A stretch of 7,218 nucleotides of DNA from Clostridia bacterium (lineage in GTDB: Bacteria > Bacillota > Clostridia > Oscillospirales > Ruminococcaceae), in contig QKDG01000009.1 in NCBI GenBank assembly GCA_003246805.1, forward strand, positions 1 through 7,218, given 5' to 3'. Positions 1 to 6,111 of this stretch are shown one piece after another. Numbering within the stretch: position 1 is the stretch's first letter; each line of letters begins with the position of its first letter. The notes beneath the pieces are model-generated. The model searched no databases, was not told the DNA's origin, and was given only the letters and a program-made list of their open reading frames with translations. The position numbers and the translations under genes are program-made.

Positions 1-20
1 TTCTTTTTGAAATTTCTTTA

Positions 21-1403
21 TTAATCTTTGTGTCTCTTTTTAAGCTTTCTTAAAGCAAAATCCTCTTTAATTTTAAATTCTCCTCTTTCAATGGCAAGCG
101 CGTTGTCAGGAACATTTTTTGTAACAGTTGTTCCTGCTGCGGTGTACGCACCGTTCCCGACAGTTACAGGCGCAATAAGATTAGTATTGCATCCTATAAA
201 AGCATTGTCGCCGATTGTGGTTCTCGCTTTTTTAGAACCGTCATAATTTACCGTAACACAGCCACAACCAAAGTTAACGTTGCTGCCAACATCACTGTCA
301 CCTACATAGGTTAGATGCGCAACAGCTGTATTATTGCCAATTACTGAATTTTTAACCTCAACAAAATCACCAATCTTGCATCCTGATTTTATATGGCTGT
401 CTGGCCTGATATGCACAAATGGCCCTATTTTTACGTTATCCTCAATAACAGATTCATAAGCCTGAACATAATTGAGCTTGGTATTGTCGCCTACCTTGGT
501 GTTTTCGATAAGGCAATTAGGTCCTATCACGCAGTTTTCGCCAATAACGGTATTGCCTTTTAAAATTGTTCCTGGCAAAATCTCGGTATTTGCACCGATA
601 ACAACATCTCTTTCGATAATTATACCGTCAGTACAAACAAAGTTCACTCCGTTTTCCATGTGCTTATTGATAACATCCATTCTTGCAACCTGATTGAGCA
701 TGTTTAGCCCCTTTCTGTCATTTGCCCCTAAAACAACATTTGAGTTTTGTGATGCAAAGGCATCCGCCTTTAAACCCATGCCAATAACGATTGAAACTGT
801 ATCCGTCAGATAATACTCACCCTGTGAATTATTCGGCTTCAATTCTTCAAGAGATTTCAATAAATCCTTAGTTTTGAACCAGTAAGCGCCTGAATTAATC
901 TCGCATATCTTCTGTTCTTCTTCATTTGCGTCCTTTTGTTCAACTATTGCAGTGATTCCGTTATTGCTCCTTATAATTCTTCCATACCCAAAAGGATTAC
1001 CAACAACAGAGGTTATGACGGTTACTGAATTATCTTTGCTTTGATGATAATCAAGTGAATTCTCAATAGTTTCATTATCTATAAAGGGGGCATCACCACA
1101 CAAAACAAGCGTGTTGCCTTCAATATATTCCTTTAAAAAATCATTACTCTGCATTACTGCGTGGCCGGTGCCAAGCCTTTGCTCCTGTAAAACTGTTTTA
1201 TATCTTGAATTTATGTATTCCTCAATAATGTTGCTGTTGAAGCCCTTGACGATACAGATATTATTTATTTTAGCTTCCTCACAGGCTTTTATTACCCACT
1301 CAAGCATTGGTTCCCCCAGAACTTTAAACATTGGCTTTGGCATATCGGATTTCATTCTTTTCCCTTGCCCGCCTGCAAGTATAACTGCACAATTCTGTGA
1401 CAT
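21..1403 (-). CDS. glmU: Bifunctional UDP-N-acetylglucosamine pyrophosphorylase / glucosamine-1-phosphate N-acetyltransferase GlmU
   Basis: GlmU acetylates glucosamine-1-phosphate and then couples it to UTP, giving UDP-GlcNAc for peptidoglycan and other cell-wall polymers; it is cytosolic and normally a trimer. The 460-aa protein is full length for the family. Residues 1 to about 230 form the uridylyltransferase domain: a nucleotide-binding loop LAGGQGKRM at 9-17, the PKP lysine K23, QRLGTGHA at 75-82, and metal-site GD with D104. Residues from about 255 show hexapeptide repeats (VIG, IGEN, IGP) of a left-handed beta-helix. The acetyltransferase site has HIRP at 331-334, AHLTYVGD with the catalytic His at 363, and NYDG at 386-389. 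The first loop reads LAGG where many homologues have LAAG, and the FGCGCVTVNYDG form resembles clostridial versions as I recall them. The start is supported by AAGGAGAT on the minus strand (complement of 1411-1418), 7 nt upstream. Only 20 bases follow the stop, so downstream partners are unseen. Confidence 0.97.
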   Translation of the reverse strand: MSQNCAVILAGGQGKRMKSDMPKPMFKVLGEPMLEWVIKACEEAKINNICIVKGFNSNIIEEYINSRYKTVLQEQRLGTGHAVMQSNDFLKEYIEGNTLVLCGDAPFIDNETIENSLDYHQSKDNSVTVITSVVGNPFGYGRIIRSNNGITAIVEQKDANEEEQKICEINSGAYWFKTKDLLKSLEELKPNNSQGEYYLTDTVSIVIGMGLKADAFASQNSNVVLGANDRKGLNMLNQVARMDVINKHMENGVNFVCTDGIIIERDVVIGANTEILPGTILKGNTVIGENCVIGPNCLIENTKVGDNTKLNYVQAYESVIEDNVKIGPFVHIRPDSHIKSGCKIGDFVEVKNSVIGNNTAVAHLTYVGDSDVGSNVNFGCGCVTVNYDGSKKARTTIGDNAFIGCNTNLIAPVTVGNGAYTAAGTTVTKNVPDNALAIERGEFKIKEDFALRKLKKRHKD

Positions 1404-1606
1404 TTAACATATCTCCTTAAATTTAATAAAGTTGTTATAAAACTCAAAATTTGTTATATAATATAAGGGTGTATTTATAACCATTATATATTCCATTATC
1501 GCAAGTTTTAGGATATTTTTCAAGTGTTTTTTTATTTTTGTGAGATTGTTCTAATTTTGCGTTAAAAATTGCATAATTTTGAAGAAAATTTTTTTTGCTT
1601 AATATA

Positions 1607-1635
1607 TAGAATTTTCAAATATAATCTGTTATAAT
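1607..1635 (+). promoter_or_regulatory. Extended -10 promoter for ppdK
   Basis: A perfect consensus TATAAT at 1630-1635 is preceded by TGT at 1627-1629, giving the extended -10 motif TGnTATAAT. The best -35 at 17-nt spacing is TAGAAT (1607-1612), which is poor, but an extended -10 often makes up for a weak -35. The predicted start near 1642 would leave a leader of about 114 nt before ppdK. The sites are read directly; the function is inferred. Confidence 0.65.
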
Positions 1636-1692
1636 ATACATACGTCCGCAAATATTTACAGTTTTTTTCCTTTTAGTTGTTATGCGCTAAAA

Positions 1693-1711
1693 CAAGCAAA
1701 TTAATTTGTTG
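1693..1711. repeat. Palindrome in the ppdK leader
   Basis: CAAATTAATTTG at 1697-1708 is a perfect 12-bp palindrome. Flanking CAA (1693-1695) and TTG (1709-1711) extend it if one base, G1696, is bulged. It lies between the predicted transcription start and the ppdK ribosome binding site, where an operator or a weak RNA hairpin could act. It is only AT-rich sequence in an AT-rich region, so chance is possible. Confidence 0.35.
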
Positions 1712-1755
1712 AATATTTTTATAGCGGAAACAAAAATTTTGGAGGTAGATTAATA

Positions 1756-4374
1756 GTGAGCAAAAAATACGTTTATTTGTTCTCTGAGGGTAATGGCTCT
1801 ATGAGAGAATTACTTGGAGGTAAGGGTGCCAATCTTGCTGAAATGACAAACTTAGGCATGCCTGTTCCTCAAGGTTTTACAATTTCGACTGAGGCTTGTA
1901 CAAAATATTACGACGATGGTGAAATAATCAACGACGATATTCAAGCTGAAATTATGGAGTATATCACAAAGATGGAAGGCATCACTGGCAAGAAGTTCGG
2001 TGATTTAGAAAATCCACTTTTGGTATCTGTTCGTTCAGGTTCAAGAGCATCAATGCCTGGTATGATGGATACAATCCTAAACCTTGGCCTAAACGACACT
2101 GTTGTTGAAGCATTTGCACAAAAAACAGGTAATCCTCGTTTTGCTTATGACTCATACCGTCGTTTTATTCAGATGTATTCTGACGTTGTTATGGAAGTTG
2201 GAAAGAAATACTTTGAAAAACTTATTGACGAAATGAAAGAAGCTAAGGGCGTTACCCTTGATACAGAGCTTACTGCTGATGACTTGAAGAAGCTTGCAGG
2301 CCAGTTTAAAGCTGAATACAAATCAAAAATCGGCACAGATTTCCCATCCGACCCAAAAGAACAGCTAATGGGAGCTGTTAAGGCTGTATTCCGTTCATGG
2401 GATAATCCTCGTGCTGTTTATTACAGAAGAATGAATGATATTCCTGGTAACTGGGGCACTGCTGTAAACGTACAAGCTATGGTATTTGGTAACATGGGTG
2501 ATACATCAGGAACAGGCGTTGCGTTCACTCGTAACCCATCAACAGGCGAAAAGAAGCTTTATGGTGAGTTCCTTATGAATGCACAGGGCGAAGACGTTGT
2601 TGCTGGTGTTAGAACTCCTCAGACAATTGACCAGCTTAAAGAAGTTATGCCTGCTGCTTATAACCAGTTCGTTGAAATTTGTGGCAAGCTTGAAAATCAC
2701 TATCGTGATATGCAGGATATGGAATTCACAATTGAAGATACAAAGCTTTATATGCTACAAACAAGAAACGGCAAGAGAACAGCTGCTGCTGCTCTAAAAA
2801 TTGCTTGTGACCTCGTTGATGAAGGCACAATTTCAGAAAAAGAAGCTGTAATGATGATTGACCCAAAACAGCTTGATGCTCTTCTCCACCCACAATTTGA
2901 TTCAAAAGCACTGAAAGCTGCTAAGCCAATTGCTTCTGCACTTGCTGCTTCACCTGGAGCTGCTTGCGGTAAAGTTGTGTTTACTGCTGAAGATGCAACA
3001 GAATGGACTGTTAAAAAGGGTGAAAAGGTTATCCTTGTTCGTCTTGAAACATCTCCTGAGGATATCGAGGGTATGCACTATGCACAGGGTATTCTTACTG
3101 CTCGTGGCGGTATGACATCTCACGCTGCTGTTGTTGCACGCGGAATGGGTACCTGCTGTGTATCTGGCTGTGGCGAAATTAAAATGGACGAAGAAAACAA
3201 GCAGTTCACACTTGCTGGAAAAGTTTATAAAGAAGGCGACTATATCTCACTTGATGGTTCAACAGGTAATATCTATGGTGAGGCTATCCCTACTGTTGAG
3301 GCTACAATCGGTGGCGAATTTGGCAGAATTATGGGCTGGGCTGACCAATACAGAGTTCTAAAAGTCAGAACAAATGCCGATACACCTGCTGATGCTCAAA
3401 AGGCTGCTTCGTTTGGAGCCGAGGGTATTGGTCTTTGCCGTACTGAGCACATGTTCTTTGAGGCTGACAGAATTGCTGCTATCAGAGAAATGATTTGTTC
3501 TGATACAAAGGAACAAAGAGAAGCTGCTCTTGCAAAAATTGAACCAATGCAACAAGGTGACTTTGAGGCTCTTTATGAGGCTCTTGGTGGTTTCCCTGTT
3601 ACTATCCGTTTCTTGGACCCACCTCTACACGAGTTCGTTCCAACAGAAGAAAAGGATATTGAGCTTCTTGCAAAAACACAGGGCAAATCAGTTGAGGATA
3701 TCAAGGCTATTATTGCTTCACTACACGAGTTCAACCCAATGATGGGCCACCGTGGATGCCGTCTTGCTGTAACTTATCCTGAAATTGCAGTAATGCAGAC
3801 TAAGGCTGTTATCAAGGCTGCTATCAACGTTAAGAATGCACATCCTGACTGGGATATCGTTCCTGAAATCATGATTCCGCTTGTTGGCGAAATCAAAGAG
3901 CTTCAGTTTGTTAAATCTTTTGTTACAAAAACAGCTGACGATATCATCGCTGCTGCTGGTTCTGACCTTCACTACAAGGTTGGTACAATGATTGAAATTC
4001 CTCGTGCTGCTCTTACAGCTGATGAAATCGCTAAGGAAGCTGAATTCTTCTCATTCGGTACAAACGATTTGACACAGATGACATTCGGATTCTCAAGAGA
4101 TGACGCTGGCAAGTTCCTTGATTCATACTATGCAAATAAAATCTATGAATCTGACCCATTTGCTAAGCTTGACCAGGTTGGTGTAGGAAAGCTTGTTAAG
4201 ATGGCTGCTGAGCTTGGCAGACAAACTCGCCCTGACATCAAGCTTGGTATTTGTGGAGAACATGGTGGAGACCCTTCAACTGTTGCATTCTGCCACAGCG
4301 TTGGATTATCTTATGTTTCATGCTCACCATTCCGCGTTCCTATCGCAAGGCTTGCTGCTGCACAGGCCTATTAA
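1756..4374 (+). CDS. ppdK: Pyruvate, phosphate dikinase
   Basis: PPDK reversibly converts PEP, AMP and pyrophosphate to pyruvate, ATP and phosphate. In anaerobic Clostridia it serves glycolysis or gluconeogenesis in the cytosol. The 872-aa length matches the family. The N-terminal ATP-grasp nucleotide domain (about 1-350) shows GGKGANLAEM at 21-30 and SVRSGSRASMPGMMDT with R93. The swivelling phosphohistidine domain has GGMTSHAAVVARGMG with the catalytic His at 456. The C-terminal PEP/pyruvate TIM barrel (about 520-870) has GIGLCRTEHMF, GHRGCRL, FGTNDLTQM and GICGEHGGDP with the catalytic Cys at 833, and it ends VPIARLAAAQAY. The start is GTG with GGAGG at 1741-1745, 10 nt upstream; the protein begins MSKKYVYLFSEG as homologues do. 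It has its own promoter and a leader of about 114 nt. No terminator follows the stop directly; the first strong one is at 4533-4574. Confidence 0.98.
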   Translation: MSKKYVYLFSEGNGSMRELLGGKGANLAEMTNLGMPVPQGFTISTEACTKYYDDGEIINDDIQAEIMEYITKMEGITGKKFGDLENPLLVSVRSGSRASMPGMMDTILNLGLNDTVVEAFAQKTGNPRFAYDSYRRFIQMYSDVVMEVGKKYFEKLIDEMKEAKGVTLDTELTADDLKKLAGQFKAEYKSKIGTDFPSDPKEQLMGAVKAVFRSWDNPRAVYYRRMNDIPGNWGTAVNVQAMVFGNMGDTSGTGVAFTRNPSTGEKKLYGEFLMNAQGEDVVAGVRTPQTIDQLKEVMPAAYNQFVEICGKLENHYRDMQDMEFTIEDTKLYMLQTRNGKRTAAAALKIACDLVDEGTISEKEAVMMIDPKQLDALLHPQFDSKALKAAKPIASALAASPGAACGKVVFTAEDATEWTVKKGEKVILVRLETSPEDIEGMHYAQGILTARGGMTSHAAVVARGMGTCCVSGCGEIKMDEENKQFTLAGKVYKEGDYISLDGSTGNIYGEAIPTVEATIGGEFGRIMGWADQYRVLKVRTNADTPADAQKAASFGAEGIGLCRTEHMFFEADRIAAIREMICSDTKEQREAALAKIEPMQQGDFEALYEALGGFPVTIRFLDPPLHEFVPTEEKDIELLAKTQGKSVEDIKAIIASLHEFNPMMGHRGCRLAVTYPEIAVMQTKAVIKAAINVKNAHPDWDIVPEIMIPLVGEIKELQFVKSFVTKTADDIIAAAGSDLHYKVGTMIEIPRAALTADEIAKEAEFFSFGTNDLTQMTFGFSRDDAGKFLDSYYANKIYESDPFAKLDQVGVGKLVKMAAELGRQTRPDIKLGICGEHGGDPSTVAFCHSVGLSYVSCSPFRVPIARLAAAQAY

Positions 4375-4454
4375 AAATAGGGATTAGTCAAAAATTCACG
4401 ATTTCATGGGATTTAACAATAACCTATGAGATGGCAAAAGCCTATCGCAAGGCT
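4339..4454 (+). repeat. 14-bp exact direct repeat, 102 bp apart, at the ppdK 3' end
   Basis: CCTATCGCAAGGCT occurs at 4339-4352, inside ppdK codons for the C-terminal PIARL, and again at 4441-4454 beyond the ppdK stop. The second copy is read in another frame by the open frame there, so shared coding does not explain it. The match stops sharply on both sides. Its length and its place at a gene's 3' end resemble the att core of a tyrosine-recombinase element or the scar of a small recombination event. Chance cannot be excluded. Confidence 0.5.
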
Positions 4455-4526
4455 CACGGCGGATATCTTCGTGAAAACCAGTGGGAAGACATCACAATGA
4501 CAATGTGCCTTGAAATCGGTAAATAA
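4375..4526 (+). pseudogene. Unidentified open frame, possible C-terminal gene remnant
   Basis: An uninterrupted frame runs out of ppdK (in a different frame) through 4524-4526, where a TAA falls just before a strong terminator. Past the ppdK stop it encodes about 49 residues, including YEMAKAYRKAHGGYLREN and then QWEDITMTMCLEIGK. The composition looks protein-like (W, Y, E, K well mixed) more than random AT-rich DNA. The only ATG candidates (4430, 4499, 4505) lack a good ribosome binding site. I do not recognise a family. The simplest reading is the 3' tail of a gene whose front was lost when this junction formed, with its own terminator retained. It could also be non-coding DNA that stays open by chance. 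Confidence 0.35.
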
Positions 4527-4532
4527 AAAAGT

Positions 4533-4574
4533 AAGTCCTGTATTTGGCGTAAAAACGTCAGATACAGGACTTTT
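4533..4574 (+). terminator. Strong intrinsic terminator after ppdK and the remnant frame
   Basis: An 18-bp stem pairs 4533-4550 with 4555-4572 around an AAAA loop. The outer 11 bp (AAGTCCTGTAT / ATACAGGACTT) are perfect and the inner 7 contain two G-U wobbles. TTTT at 4571-4574 overlaps the end of the stem and continues as TTTTC. On the minus strand the hairpin is followed by a T-rich run (complement of 4521-4530), so it may work both ways. It would separate ppdK transcription from the conjugative genes. Confidence 0.88.
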
Positions 4575-4619
4575 CTTATGAGCTGTTATATGTAAAATAA
4601 ATCTGAAAGGAATAATTGT

Positions 4620-4829
4620 ATGAATAAAACAGATAGTCGAAGCTTCATACCACACCTCGACCCCAATGTCAAGAACTTTTTTAAGAAGTATCTTGAAAAG
4701 TGCAAAGCACAAAACAAACACGATGTCAACCATTTTTCAGAAAAAATAATCACATCTTTAAAAGCAAAAAGTGAAGCATACTTTCAATTGTATGTCAAGC
4801 CTTTTTCCACAAAATTATCAGAAAGCTGA
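4620..4829 (+). CDS. Small hypothetical protein upstream of the RepA-like gene
   Basis: This encodes 69 residues, lysine- and phenylalanine-rich, beginning MNKTDSRSFIPHLDPNVKNF. There is no signal peptide or membrane segment and I recognise no family. Support for its being real is a ribosome binding site (AAAGGA at 4606-4611, 8 nt before ATG), its place just after a terminator, and an end only 10 nt before the RepA-like start, which suggests translational coupling to a gene whose own ribosome binding site is weak. Charged, probably helical stretches (KNFFKKYLEKCK, then SLKAKSEAYFQLY) would fit a small DNA- or protein-binding helper. It could instead be the shortened front of a longer element gene. 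An antisense frame at 4413-4733 overlaps it but has no comparable start signal. Confidence 0.5.
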   Translation: MNKTDSRSFIPHLDPNVKNFFKKYLEKCKAQNKHDVNHFSEKIITSLKAKSEAYFQLYVKPFSTKLSES

Positions 4830-4839
4830 GATTTTAGTT

Positions 4840-5628
4840 ATGGCGATATTTCATGTTATAAAGAATTACGGCTACACGGTTATGTCAAATTATCATTTGC
4901 GTGACAAGCGATTATCATTAAAAGCAAAAGGACTTCTTTCACAGATGCTGTCGCTCCCTGAAAATTGGGACTATTCTCTAAAAGGTCTTACAGTAATCAA
5001 CCGTGAAAATATTGATGCAATACGTACAGCGGTTGTCGAGCTTGAAAATGCCGGATATATTACAAGGTATCAAGGGCGTGATGATAAAGGTAAAATGACT
5101 GGCAACGAGTATAACATTTATGAAAAGCCAATGTCGGATAATCCGTTATTGGAAAATCCGACAACGGCAAAACCGATAACGGAAAATCCAATGCAATTAA
5201 TTAAAGAAGTAGATATTAAAGAAAAATCAAATACTGAAGATATAAAATATCAATCTATCAATCAAGATGCGATGGATACGATTGATATTTATCGCAGCAT
5301 TATTCATGAAAATATTGAATATGATATTCTTTGTCAGCAGGAGGATAAAGAGCTTCTTGATGAAATCTTGGAAATAATGCTTGAATGTATCTGTTCTTCA
5401 AAGGAAACAATCTGTATCGGCAAGGAGGATATTCCGAAAGAGGTTGTAAAAAGCCGTTTTCTGAAAATCAATTCTGAGCATATTGAGTATATCCTCTTTT
5501 GCATGAAGCGTAATACAACAAAAGTCCGTAATATCAAGGCTTATCTGAAATCAGTTATCTACAATGCCCCGACGACTATGAACAGCTTTTATTCAGCAGA
5601 GGTTAATCACGATTTGTATGGCGGATAG
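4840..5628 (+). CDS. RepA-like replication initiator / winged-helix protein with DUF6017 C-terminus
   Basis: The 262-aa protein matches the family annotated in gut Clostridia ICEs as helix-turn-helix or replication initiator protein A. The N-terminal part (about 10-95) reads GYTVMSNYHLRDKRLSLKAKG, then LLSQMLSLPENWDYSLKGL and IDAIRTAVVELENAGYITR, a winged helix of the RepA_N/DnaD-like type. Residues 97-117 form a linker of degenerate NP/KP repeats (DNP, ENP, AKP, ENP). The C-terminal part (about 168-262) reads VVKSRFLKINSEHIEYIL, NTTKVRNIKAYL and YNAPTTMNSFY, ending NHDLYGG, which is the DUF6017 signature. It appears complete. I chose ATG 4840 because homologues start MAIFHV; a longer frame from 4771 overlaps the upstream ORF. 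The ribosome binding site is weak, so coupling to the upstream ORF is likely. Its inferred role is binding the element origin for replication or maintenance. Confidence 0.88.
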   Translation: MAIFHVIKNYGYTVMSNYHLRDKRLSLKAKGLLSQMLSLPENWDYSLKGLTVINRENIDAIRTAVVELENAGYITRYQGRDDKGKMTGNEYNIYEKPMSDNPLLENPTTAKPITENPMQLIKEVDIKEKSNTEDIKYQSINQDAMDTIDIYRSIIHENIEYDILCQQEDKELLDEILEIMLECICSSKETICIGKEDIPKEVVKSRFLKINSEHIEYILFCMKRNTTKVRNIKAYLKSVIYNAPTTMNSFYSAEVNHDLYGG

Positions 5629-5639
5629 ATTTATTCGCC

Positions 5640-5668
5640 TTTACAATCGAAATTGTATGTGGTATAAT
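5640..5668 (+). promoter_or_regulatory. Near-consensus housekeeping promoter with an inverted repeat in the spacer
   Basis: TTTACA (5640-5645) and a perfect TATAAT (5663-5668) are separated by 17 nt, and TGG just before the -10 supplies an extended -10. This is the best promoter in the window. An inverted repeat TACAAT-CGAA-ATTGTA (5642-5647 / 5652-5657) overlaps the -35 and spacer, a plausible repressor site. Transcription would start near 5675, about 50 nt before the small membrane protein gene. Confidence 0.82.
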
Positions 5669-5725
5669 TTGCTTAAAACTAAGCGACAAATTGAAAATTA
5701 TTAATGAATATGGGGATGTTGAGTA

Positions 5726-5941
5726 ATGGCGTTTATCGGATTATTTGCTGTGATGGTAATTGCATTTTGCGTTGTTATCTTTCTTGGCGTTGCACCTATA
5801 CTTACCGGAACCATTCTGATAAAACGAACAGGACACAAAAAGTTAGGAATAGTAATTAGAATTTTGGGATACATAATCTTGATACCAACTATCGTCATAA
5901 CAGTTATTATGATTGTAATAATGAAGGGCGGACTGAGTTAA
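5726..5941 (+). CDS. Small two-helix membrane protein of unknown function
   Basis: This encodes 71 residues made almost entirely of two hydrophobic segments, about 3-32 (VMVIAFCVVIFLGVAPILTG) and 40-66 (LGIVIRILGYIILIPTIVIT), joined by a short basic loop KRTGHKK at 33-39. By the positive-inside rule the loop should face the cytoplasm, making a hairpin in the membrane. I do not recognise a family. The start ATG has GGGG at 5712-5715, 10 nt upstream, a modest ribosome binding site. It has its own near-consensus promoter (5640-5668) and a strong terminator (5994-6028), so it is a one-gene transcription unit set between the RepA-like gene and pcfB. That suggests cargo or an accessory function such as exclusion, a membrane toxin or channel assistance; none of these is shown by the sequence. 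Confidence 0.7.
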   Translation: MAFIGLFAVMVIAFCVVIFLGVAPILTGTILIKRTGHKKLGIVIRILGYIILIPTIVITVIMIVIMKGGLS

Positions 5942-5993
5942 GAAGACTTATATATTCTAATTCATCAAGTAGTGTATAACTGAATATTTTTAC

Positions 5994-6028
5994 ATAGCAG
6001 TCAAGCTCAACAGTTTGACTGCTATTTT
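5994..6028 (+). terminator. Intrinsic terminator between the small membrane gene and pcfB
   Basis: A stem pairs 5994-6007 with 6012-6025: 11 perfect base pairs (ATAGCAGTCAA / TTGACTGCTAT) extended by GCT/AGT with one G-U pair, closing a CAAC loop. TTTT follows at 6025-6028. It should end transcripts from the promoter at 5640-5668. As it lies only 83 nt before the pcfB start with no clear promoter between, pcfB and virD4 must depend on readthrough or on an unrecognised promoter. Confidence 0.85.
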
Positions 6029-6051
6029 CATGCCAAGAGGAGGAAATCACA

Positions 6052-6078
6052 ATGCCCTATCCAATAAAAATCCCTTAG
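6052..6078 (+). CDS. Possible 8-codon leader ORF before pcfB
   Basis: ATG at 6052 begins MPYPIKIP followed by TAG. It has an excellent ribosome binding site, AAGAGGAGG at 6035-6043, 8 nt upstream, stronger than needed for a chance ORF. The stretch 6038-6055 (AGGAGG to ATGC) is nearly repeated at 6098-6115, where it serves pcfB (15 of 18 bases match). It could be a leader peptide that helps ribosomes load ahead of pcfB or affects the hairpin just upstream. It could equally be the stub left when a gene was deleted. Confidence 0.4.
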   Translation: MPYPIKIP

Positions 6079-6111
6079 CACAGAGTAAAATTCATAAAGG
6101 AGGAATTACCA

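Larger units (their letters stand above)
1404..1755. other. AT-rich divergent intergenic region between glmU and ppdK
   Basis: These 352 bases hold no ORF I can support. They carry the 5' regions of both flanking genes, which point away from each other. The ppdK promoter and a palindrome in its leader are listed separately. On the glmU side there are several TATAAT-like hexamers on the minus strand (for example the complement of 1483-1488 and of 1453-1458), but none has a convincing -35 at 16-18 nt, so I do not assign a glmU promoter. There are long A/T tracts (1526-1537, 1588-1596) that may bend DNA or act as UP elements; this is inference. An imperfect inverted repeat, AAAATT-GCAT-AATTTT, lies at 1565-1580. 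Confidence 0.7.

Noticed and set aside
1404..1500. glmU promoter on the minus strand
   Set aside because: Several TATAAT-like hexamers exist, but none has a supporting -35 or extended -10, so no single site can be chosen.
1565..1580. AAAATT-GCAT-AATTTT inverted repeat
   Set aside because: The arms are only A and T in very AT-rich DNA and lie upstream of the predicted promoter; too weak to call a site.
4575..4619. Promoter for the first element gene
   Set aside because: TATATG and TAAAAT occur as -10 candidates, but no acceptable -35 lies at the right distance; AT-rich DNA gives such hexamers by chance.
4413..4733. 106-residue open frame on the minus strand
   Set aside because: It runs antisense across the terminator and the 69-aa ORF, has no good ribosome binding site, and its translation looks like shadow sequence.
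4771..4839. Upstream start for the RepA-like gene at 4771
   Set aside because: It would add 23 residues overlapping the upstream ORF, and homologues of this family begin at MAIFHV, which corresponds to 4840.
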